The notes below the pieces were generated by a model. It was not told where the DNA came from. It saw only the letters and a list, made by a program, of their open reading frames with translations, and ran no database searches. 64,000 nucleotides of DNA from Collinsella tanakaei. Its GTDB lineage: Bacteria > Actinomycetota > Coriobacteriia > Coriobacteriales > Coriobacteriaceae. The position numbers were made by a program, and so were the translations under genes. Positions 58,156 through 64,000 of this stretch are shown here, piece after piece. Positions within the stretch are counted from its first letter, which is position 1. Each line of letters opens with the position of its first letter. The stretch covers positions 124,001-188,000 of the forward strand of contig NZ_JADYTL010000003.1 in the NCBI RefSeq assembly GCF_021531055.1, given 5' to 3'.

Positions 58156-59280
58156 TTGACGACCCCCACGCAACAGGATGGCTTCGGCCGCAGCATAACC
58201 TACCTGCGCGTATCCGTGACGGATAAGTGCAACTACCGCTGCGTGTATTGCATGCCGCCCGAAGGCGTCGCGCGGCGCGATCACACCGAGCTGCTCACCG
58301 CTGAGGAGACGGCGCATTTCGTGCGCCTCGCGGCGGCCGAGGGCATCCGGCACGTTCGCCTCACCGGGGGCGAGCCGCTCGTGTCGCGCCGCATCATCCC
58401 GCTCATCCGCGCGATCCGAGCAATCCCGCAGGTCGAGGACATCTCGCTCACCACCAACGGGGCTCTGCTGCCCGCGCTCGCACCCGAACTGCGCGACGCG
58501 GGGCTCGACCGCGTCAACATCTCGCTCGACACGCTCGATCCCGAGCAGTTCGCGCGGATCACGCGGTGCGGCCGCCTCGAGCAGACCCTCGCCGGCATCG
58601 ACGCCGCACTCAACTTCGGATTCTCCCCCGTCAAGATCAACAGCGTCGTGGTGCGCCGTCTTGATCAAGACGTGCTCGGGCTGGCACGGCTTTCGGTCGA
58701 CCGCCCGATCCACGTGCGCTTTATCGAGTACATGCCCATCGGCGGCAAGGGCAACCGGGGACAGGGCGACCGCGAGCCCCACTGCTTGCCCGGCATGGGT
58801 GCGAACAATCCCGTGGCACACGATGCGGCATCGAGCTACCCGACGCAGTCCGGCGCCCAGGATGCCCTCAAACCCGGAACCTGGAATGAAAGCGATATCG
58901 TCCCCAGCGATGAGCTGCGCGAACGCATCTCGCGCGAGGGCATCGCCGCAGGTCTCGGCCCACTGGAGCCTGTCGGTACGGCTCCGGGCGGCGTCGGACC
59001 TGCCCGATACTGGCGGTTTGCCGCGGCAGCCGGCACCGTCGGCTTCATCTCGGCGATGTCGAACCATTTTTGCGCGCAGTGCAACCGCCTGCGCCTCACG
59101 TCCGACGGCAAGCTACGGCCATGCCTGTTCTCTGATGACGAATACCTCGTGCGCGATGCGCTGCGGGACCACGACGACGCACTGGCGCGCGCCATCTACC
59201 GCGAGGCGGTCGCACGCAAACCCAAAGAGCACGATCGCGTCGATGGCACGACGCGCTTCATGTCGCAGATCGGAGGCTGA
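58156..59280 (+). CDS. moaA: GTP 3',8-cyclase MoaA (molybdenum cofactor biosynthesis)
   Basis: A 374-residue radical SAM enzyme that starts molybdopterin synthesis from GTP. The SAM-cluster cysteines are in DKCNYRCVYCMPPEG, followed by HVRLTGGEPLVSRR; the second cluster is in FCAQCNRLRLTSDGKLRPCL, and the C-terminal GG needed for activity is present (SQIGG). An insertion of about 45 residues (near 205-250) is unusual. The TTG at 58156 was chosen because it gives the normal N-terminus (DGFGRSITYLRVSVTDK) and follows AAAGGGCG; an in-frame GTG at 58108 would add 16 residues. moaC-mobB follows 6 bp later. Confidence 0.93.
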   Translation: MTTPTQQDGFGRSITYLRVSVTDKCNYRCVYCMPPEGVARRDHTELLTAEETAHFVRLAAAEGIRHVRLTGGEPLVSRRIIPLIRAIRAIPQVEDISLTTNGALLPALAPELRDAGLDRVNISLDTLDPEQFARITRCGRLEQTLAGIDAALNFGFSPVKINSVVVRRLDQDVLGLARLSVDRPIHVRFIEYMPIGGKGNRGQGDREPHCLPGMGANNPVAHDAASSYPTQSGAQDALKPGTWNESDIVPSDELRERISREGIAAGLGPLEPVGTAPGGVGPARYWRFAAAAGTVGFISAMSNHFCAQCNRLRLTSDGKLRPCLFSDDEYLVRDALRDHDDALARAIYREAVARKPKEHDRVDGTTRFMSQIGG

Positions 59281-59286
59281 TCGTCC

Positions 59287-60744
59287 ATGGCACGACGCAA
59301 GACCGGCAAGACCACCATCAAACGCGCAACCGGCGAGACGTATCCCGTCTCCGTCGTGGGCGAGCCGCCTGCGCAAGACGAGGAGCGGGCGGGCGGCGGC
59401 GCGGCGGCGGCGTCCGACGCGGCTGCGTCCGACGGGCCTACCGGAGTCAACGGTGCGGACATGACGGACAGTACCACCGCGATCGACGGTGTGGATGTGA
59501 GGGACGGCGCGCCCGCGCCCGCCGCCCACACCGCAGCTCCCACCCGCGACGGCGCGGGCGACGTGCTCACCCACGTCGATGACAAGGGCGATGTGCGCAT
59601 GATCGACGTCTCCGGCAAGGCGGTGACGCAGCGGCTCGCCGTCGCCGAGGCCACGATCCTCATGCACCCCGAGACGCAGACGATGGTACTCGAGGACCGC
59701 GCCAAGAAAGGCGACGTCCTCGCCTGCGCGCGCGTCGCGGGCATCATGGCGTCCAAGCGCACCGGCGAGCTCATCCCCATGTGCCACCCGCTCATGATCA
59801 CCAAAAGCGCGGTGGATATCGAGCCCATCCCCGCGAGCGGCGAGGGCGCGCGGGACGACGGCCGCGTGGGCTTTCGCGTACAGGCGACGTGCGGCGTGAC
59901 CGGCGTGACCGGCATCGAGATGGAGGCGCTCACCGCCGCCTCCGTCGCCTGCCTGACCATCTACGACATGTGCAAGGCCGTGGACCGCGGCATGGAAATC
60001 GTCGACGTGCGCCTGCTGCGCAAAGAGGGTGGCAGGTCGGGCACGTGGGAGCGCGAGGACAAGGTGCCCGCAACGGACGCGGTGCCCGCCGTCGAGACCC
60101 CCACAGCCCCGGCAGATGCCGACGCAGAAACACCTGCCTCTCCGACCTCTCCCCTGCCCGGCGGGCCGATCGCGAACGGCGCCGCGGCGCCGGCCATCGC
60201 GTTCATCGGCTATCAGAACTCCGGCAAGACCACGCTGGTCGAGAAGGTCATCGCGCGCCTCACCCAACGCGGGCTGCGCGTGGGCTCCATCAAGCATCAC
60301 GGCGAGAAGAACATCGAGGTCGATCAGCCCGGCAAGGACTCCTGGCGCCATGCGCGCGCAGGCAGCCGGCATGTGGGCCTCGTCTCCCCGGGGCGATTCG
60401 CGGAGTACGCCGACACCGCCGAGGAGGTCCCGGTCGCCGACCTGCTCACGCATTTCACCGACGTCGACGTCGTGGTGGTCGAGGGATACAAGACGGCGGA
60501 ACTGCCCAACATCGTCGTGAGCCGCTCGGGCGTCGACCGCCTGCGCGGTGACAGCTCCTACGACCTGGTTGACGAGCACACCGTCGCCATCGCCTGCAAT
60601 GAGCTGGTCGAACGCGATTTTCGCGCCCGCGCCGCCAAGGAGGCCGACGAGGATGGCGAGCCCCGGGCGCTGCCGCCGTTTTTGAACATCAACGATGCAG
60701 CGGAAATCGTCAATTTCATCATGCGTCGCATCGGCCGCGCCTAG
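59287..60744 (+). CDS. MoaC-MobB fusion protein (molybdenum cofactor biosynthesis)
   Basis: A 485-residue fusion of two Moco enzymes. Residues 1-93 are a low-complexity Ala/Gly/Asp segment. Residues 94-258 form MoaC, cyclic pyranopterin monophosphate synthase (LTHVDDKGDVRMIDVSGK, IPMCHPLMITK, TGIEMEALTAASVACLTIYDM). After a Pro/Ala linker, residues 302-485 form MobB, the GTP-binding adaptor (Walker A GYQNSGKTTLVEKV, SIKHHGEKNIEVDQPGKDS, VVVVEGYK). MoaC acts right after MoaA, encoded 6 bp upstream; MobB acts at the nucleotide-attachment step. The join is in one frame with no internal start of note. Confidence 0.93.
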   Translation: MARRKTGKTTIKRATGETYPVSVVGEPPAQDEERAGGGAAAASDAAASDGPTGVNGADMTDSTTAIDGVDVRDGAPAPAAHTAAPTRDGAGDVLTHVDDKGDVRMIDVSGKAVTQRLAVAEATILMHPETQTMVLEDRAKKGDVLACARVAGIMASKRTGELIPMCHPLMITKSAVDIEPIPASGEGARDDGRVGFRVQATCGVTGVTGIEMEALTAASVACLTIYDMCKAVDRGMEIVDVRLLRKEGGRSGTWEREDKVPATDAVPAVETPTAPADADAETPASPTSPLPGGPIANGAAAPAIAFIGYQNSGKTTLVEKVIARLTQRGLRVGSIKHHGEKNIEVDQPGKDSWRHARAGSRHVGLVSPGRFAEYADTAEEVPVADLLTHFTDVDVVVVEGYKTAELPNIVVSRSGVDRLRGDSSYDLVDEHTVAIACNELVERDFRARAAKEADEDGEPRALPPFLNINDAAEIVNFIMRRIGRA

Positions 60745-60756
60745 GCGGACGCAACC

Positions 60757-60816
60757 GACACGAAGGGGCCGGGTGCGAACCCGTCGCGACAGGTTCGTAC
60801 CCGGCCCCATCTTGTC
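60757..60816. terminator. Bidirectional terminator made of two inverted 31-bp R6 repeats
   Basis: Two copies of the 31-bp repeat (60757-60787 and, inverted, 60786-60816) form a 17-bp stem GGGGCCGGGTGCGAACC / GGTTCGTACCCGGCCCC with one wobble pair. It lies between convergent moaC-mobB and pflA and probably ends both transcripts. Confidence 0.75.
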
Positions 60817-60836
60817 ACGCGGCCCCTTCGTGCCCG

Positions 60837-61637
60837 CTACCCGCGCGCAGCGCGCATGCCGCGCAACACGGCGCGGCGCAGGTCGGGAATGCGCTCCTTA
60901 TCCATGGGCTCCACGCCGGCGAGCGGGTACGCGATACCCAGCTGCTCGTACTTGGCGACGCCCATGGTGTGGTACGGCAGCATCTCGAGCCCCACGACGT
61001 TGTGCCACGGCGCGATGAGTCGCCCCAGCGCCTCGCATTCCTCCACGGTATCCGTGTAGCCCGGCACGACCACGTGGCGGATCACCACGTCGATACCGCG
61101 GCGCGCGAGCTCATCGCCGAACGCCAGGATGCGCGCCGGGTCGCGCCCGGTCAGCGCACGATGCCCCGCGGGATCGGCGTGCTTGATGTCGAGCAGGACC
61201 AGGTCGGTCTCGTCGAGCACGCGCGCCGTACGCTCGGGATGCGCCGGGTCGAACGCATAGCCGCAGGTATCGAGGCATGTATGGACCCGTCCGGCAGGGC
61301 GTGCGTGCATGGCGGCGAACAGATCGGCCAAAAAGTCCGATTGCAGCAGAGGCTCGCCACCCGACACGGTGATGCCGCCCGTGCGATAGAAGGGCCGGTT
61401 GCTCTCGAACTCCTCGACCAGCTGCTCGACCGCCACGGGCGTTCCGGCTCCGGGGCCGGCATCCCACGTATCGGGGTTGTGGCAAAACAGGCAGCGCATG
61501 GGGCAGCCCTGCATGAACACCACGAAGCGAATCCCCGGCCCGTCGACGGTACCCATACTCTCGACGGAATGGATTCGTCCGAGCGCATAGTCCGACTGTA
61601 TGGGCCCATCCGGCATATCGAAAGTCTTGCGCGCCAT
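60837..61637 (-). CDS. pflA: Pyruvate formate-lyase-activating enzyme
   Basis: A 266-residue radical SAM enzyme that makes the glycyl radical on pyruvate formate-lyase. The cluster motif is QGCPMRCLFCHNPDTW, followed by GGITVSGGEPLLQ and TCLDTCGYAFD; HVVVPGYTD and LLPYHTMGVAKYEQLG are typical. The ATG at 61637 follows GGAGGGGC; the longer frame lacks homology. It is the last gene of the pfl cluster. Its target glycine is carried here on a separate small protein (62835-63086). Confidence 0.95.
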   Translation of the reverse strand: MARKTFDMPDGPIQSDYALGRIHSVESMGTVDGPGIRFVVFMQGCPMRCLFCHNPDTWDAGPGAGTPVAVEQLVEEFESNRPFYRTGGITVSGGEPLLQSDFLADLFAAMHARPAGRVHTCLDTCGYAFDPAHPERTARVLDETDLVLLDIKHADPAGHRALTGRDPARILAFGDELARRGIDVVIRHVVVPGYTDTVEECEALGRLIAPWHNVVGLEMLPYHTMGVAKYEQLGIAYPLAGVEPMDKERIPDLRRAVLRGMRAARG

Positions 61638-61740
61638 CGGGCGCCCCTCCTTAGAGCGACACGTTCGCGTCGGGCACGCTTGCGCCTGCGTCCGACACAT
61701 CTGCACCTATGTCCGGCGCGTTCACGCCCAGCTCGACCTG

Positions 61741-62796
61741 CTAGCAGGCGTCGGCGGGAAACGCGATGCCCGCCTGGCGACGCGCCTCGTCCATGATGGA
61801 AAGCGAGGCGCAGGTGATGCGCTCGAACTCGTCCGCCTCGCGCTCACCGCGGACGCATGCGACAAAATCCTGCAGCTCATAGCACATGTTGTTATCGCAC
61901 GGAGCGAACGGCAGCGGCTCGCATACGTCGCCGACCGTGAACTGGCCGGGGCGGGACGCTCCCCCGCATGCCTGCCCGCGCACCGTCAGCGTACCCTCGA
62001 GCGGAACCGACACGCCGCCGTAGGTGATCGTGCCGAGCTCGCCTTCGATCTGGCAGGGCAACAGATCCGTGGTGATCTTGGAATACGCCAGCTCGGCGAC
62101 CATATCAGGATACCGGGCAAGGATCGTGCCCGCCCCGTCGATCACGCCGCCCGTGGTCGCGCAGTCCTCCCCGGCGATGCGCACGGCCTCGCACGCAATC
62201 GCCTCGGGCTCGCCGAACAGCGCCACGCACGCCTCGACGCAGTACACGCCGATATCCATGAGAGCGCCGGTCGCCATGCGCGCGTCGAAGATGTTGGTCT
62301 GACGCCCCGCCAGCACCTCGTCGTAGCGCGACGAGTACTTACCGAAGCGCAGGCTCGCCCGCCGCACGCGCCCGATGCGCGGCAGCGCGGCGCGCAGCAC
62401 CTCGTAGGCGGGGTCGTGCACCGAGCGCATGGCCTCCATGACCACGACGCCGGCTGAACGACCCGCCTCGAACAGCATGCGCGCCTGCGCGGCGTTCGCA
62501 CAGATCGGCTTTTCCACGAGCAGGTGCTTGCCGGCACGGATGCAGGCGAGCGCCTGCTCGGCGTGGAGCGCGTTGGGGCTCGCGATGTAGACCGCGTCGA
62601 CCTCGTCGCAGGCCGCCACCTCGGCGACCGTCGTGAACGCCCGCGTGCCGCCGAACCGCGCGGACACCCGTGCGGCGCGCTCGGCGTCGCGCGACATGCT
62701 GCCCACGTAGACGGCCTCGTCACTCGACGAGACGGCGTCCAGGAAACTCTCCGAGATCGAACTCGTGCCGATGACCGCGAACCTCACGCGCTCCAT
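61741..62796 (-). CDS. Gfo/Idh/MocA-family oxidoreductase
   Basis: A 351-residue NAD(P)-dependent dehydrogenase-like protein. The N-terminal Rossmann fold reads FAVIGTSSISESFLDAV, followed by AVYIASPNALHAEQALACIR and the conserved KHLLVEKPICAN, whose Lys is catalytic. The C-terminal domain contains GALMDIGVYCVEACVALFGEP. The substrate (a sugar, inositol or related compound) cannot be read from sequence. The ATG at 62796 follows GTGAGGAGG. Its place between the PFL subunits and pflA is unusual; there is no obvious metabolic link. Confidence 0.88.
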   Translation of the reverse strand: MERVRFAVIGTSSISESFLDAVSSSDEAVYVGSMSRDAERAARVSARFGGTRAFTTVAEVAACDEVDAVYIASPNALHAEQALACIRAGKHLLVEKPICANAAQARMLFEAGRSAGVVVMEAMRSVHDPAYEVLRAALPRIGRVRRASLRFGKYSSRYDEVLAGRQTNIFDARMATGALMDIGVYCVEACVALFGEPEAIACEAVRIAGEDCATTGGVIDGAGTILARYPDMVAELAYSKITTDLLPCQIEGELGTITYGGVSVPLEGTLTVRGQACGGASRPGQFTVGDVCEPLPFAPCDNNMCYELQDFVACVRGEREADEFERITCASLSIMDEARRQAGIAFPADAC

Positions 62797-62834
62797 CGCG
62801 ACCTCCTCACCGTGCCGGATGAACCGGCGACAAC

Positions 62835-63086
62835 CTACATCTGCTCGTGGAACGTGCGCGAGATGACCTCGTCCTGCTGCTCCTTCGTGAGGTTGTGGAA
62901 GTTGACCGCGTACCCGGACACACGCACAGTAAGCTGCGGATACTTCTCGGGATGGGCCTGTGCGTCGAGCAGCGTGTCGCGGTTGAACACGTTGACGTTC
63001 AGATGGTGGCCGCCCTTCTCGGCGTAGGCGTCGATCATGCTCACCAGGTTGTCGGCCTGGTTCTGGGAAACCTCGGAAACCTTCAT
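62835..63086 (-). CDS. Separate glycyl-radical domain of pyruvate formate-lyase (GrcA-like)
   Basis: An 83-residue protein equal to the last ~65 residues of normal PFL plus a short N-terminal helix ([20 protein letters not shown]). It carries [34 protein letters not shown] with the radical Gly in RVSGYAV, and ends ISRTFHEQM. It follows the PFL body gene by 90 bp with its own site (AAGGAG). Because the body ends before this domain, this protein probably completes the enzyme in trans, as YfiD/GrcA does for damaged PFL in E. coli. Here it would be essential rather than a spare part. Confidence 0.88.
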   Translation of the reverse strand: MKVSEVSQNQADNLVSMIDAYAEKGGHHLNVNVFNRDTLLDAQAHPEKYPQLTVRVSGYAVNFHNLTKEQQDEVISRTFHEQM

Positions 63087-63176
63087 GTCATGCTCCTTCG
63101 ATAGGTCGTGGAAAACGCGTCGCGTCAGGCGCCGCCACCGGCAGGCTGGACGCCGCCGCCGGCGTGCCGGGCGCCG

Positions 63177-64000
63177 TTACTGGCAGCAGTCGCAGCTGGG
63201 CGCGGGATTCTCGAACTCGATCTCGCCCAGGTCGACGTCGCCGAAGAACACCTGGTCCTCCTTGCCGAGCGCGCCCGGGATGATCGAGAAGGTATTGGAG
63301 ATGCCGTCCTGCGCATCGCGGAACGGCAGCTTGGCCACACTCGACAGTGAAGCGATGGCGCCGTGCGAATCGCGTTGGTGCATGGGGTTGGCGCCCGGCG
63401 CGAACGGCTCGCCCGCGCGGCGACCGTCGGGCGTGGCACCGGTCTTCTTGCCGTACACCACGTTCGACGTGATGGTGAGCACCGAGGTCGTCGGCACCGA
63501 ATCGCGATAGGTCTCGTTGCGGCGCACGAACTCCATGAACTCGTGCACGACGTCGTGGGCGATCTTGTCCACGCGGTCGTCGTCGTTGCCGTACTTGGGG
63601 AAGTCGCCCTCGATCGTGAAGTCGACGATCACGCCGTTCTCGTCGCGCACCGGGTGCACCTTGGCGTACTTGATGGCGGACAGCGAGTCGGCCACGACGG
63701 ACAGACCGGCAATGCCCGTGGCGAACCAGCGGTGCACGTGATGGTCGTGCAGCGCCATCTGGATCGCCTCGTAGCAGTACTTGTCGTGCATGTAATGGAT
63801 GATGTTCAGCGTGTTCACGTACACGCCGGCGAGCCAACGCATCATCTCGCGGTACTTGCCCATGACGTCGTCGTAGTCGAGCGTGTCGCCCTCGACGGGC
63901 CGGTAGGCCGGACCGACCTGCTTTTTGGAGACCTCGTCGATACCGCCGTTGAGTGCGTAGAGCAGGCACTTGGCGAGGTTGGCGCGGGCGCCGAAGAACT
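63177..64000 (-). CDS. pflB: Pyruvate formate-lyase body lacking the glycyl-radical domain (5' end outside window)
   Basis: The visible 274 codons align with about residue 430 onward of E. coli PflB ([90 protein letters not shown]). After that the usual HHEASIEGG...RVSGYAV domain is missing: the protein ends with [11 protein letters not shown] and a stop, 90 bp before the separate radical-domain gene. The active-site Cys pair lies beyond the window edge. It makes acetyl-CoA and formate from pyruvate anaerobically. The Cys-rich end could be a metal site or a docking tail. Confidence 0.9.
   Translation of the reverse strand, partial: FFGARANLAKCLLYALNGGIDEVSKKQVGPAYRPVEGDTLDYDDVMGKYREMMRWLAGVYVNTLNIIHYMHDKYCYEAIQMALHDHHVHRWFATGIAGLSVVADSLSAIKYAKVHPVRDENGVIVDFTIEGDFPKYGNDDDRVDKIAHDVVHEFMEFVRRNETYRDSVPTTSVLTITSNVVYGKKTGATPDGRRAGEPFAPGANPMHQRDSHGAIASLSSVAKLPFRDAQDGISNTFSIIPGALGKEDQVFFGDVDLGEIEFENPAPSCDCCQ

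Overview
The window is high-GC bacterial DNA of the class Coriobacteriia (Actinomycetota), most likely Collinsella or a close relative. The basis is gene content: type III glutamine synthetase, ECF vitamin transporters, sortase-built SpaA-type pili, PTS beta-glucoside genes, tmRNA and pyruvate formate-lyase genes of a saccharolytic gut anaerobe. Genus is an inference; no rRNA lies here. Genes are dense, and intergenic regions are rich in repeats.

Layout. 1-1.9 kb: riboflavin ECF transporter (fused double EcfA ATPase plus RibU) behind an FMN riboswitch. 2.4-3.7 kb: iron-containing alcohol dehydrogenase. 4.0-6.2 kb: two paralogous helical-repeat proteins of unknown function. 6.8-7.9 kb: bioY and tRNA-Glu followed by a 183-bp tandem duplication. 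8.0-19.9 kb: purine and nitrogen block (NCS2 permease, guanine deaminase, GSIII, gltBD). 20.4-24.6 kb: methionine/folate operon (metF, stand-alone MetH activation domain, metH). 24.7-28.1 kb: UPF0210 protein, two unknown membrane-associated proteins, yhbY. 28.1-34.0 kb: large STAND/BTAD regulator, nagB with a PTS EIIA, and rplM-rpsI. 34.5-43.5 kb: patatin-like lipase, then a four-gene sortase/pilin operon whose upstream region is a 290-bp segment bounded by 27-bp inverted repeats with a tyrosine recombinase gene beside it. This looks like a fim-switch analogue. 43.8-45.6 kb: tmRNA with a duplicated 3' end, then an unknown gene. 45.7-49.2 kb: gatCAB. 49.7-55.5 kb: HPr and a decaying beta-glucoside PTS locus (EIIA, a chimeric EIIBC-HAD gene, a frameshifted LicT antiterminator, 6-phospho-beta-glucosidase, RpiR regulator). 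55.5-57.6 kb: luxS and an AbiEi-like/nuclease-like gene between two inverted-repeat elements. 58.1-60.7 kb: moaA and a moaC-mobB fusion. 60.8-64 kb: pyruvate formate-lyase split into a body and a separate glycyl-radical subunit, with an oxidoreductase and pflA.

The most unusual material is non-coding. (1) The putative invertible pilus switch. (2) A family of five 191-194 bp intergenic elements with ~26-bp terminal inverted repeats, plus three further inverted-repeat families of similar design. (3) tRNA-Glu and tmRNA each carry, downstream, an inverted copy of their own T-arm and then a direct copy of their 3' end, reminiscent of the E. coli tyrT/rtT repeats. (4) Two short repeat families (34-35 bp and 31 bp) that sit in gene borders and partly form terminators.
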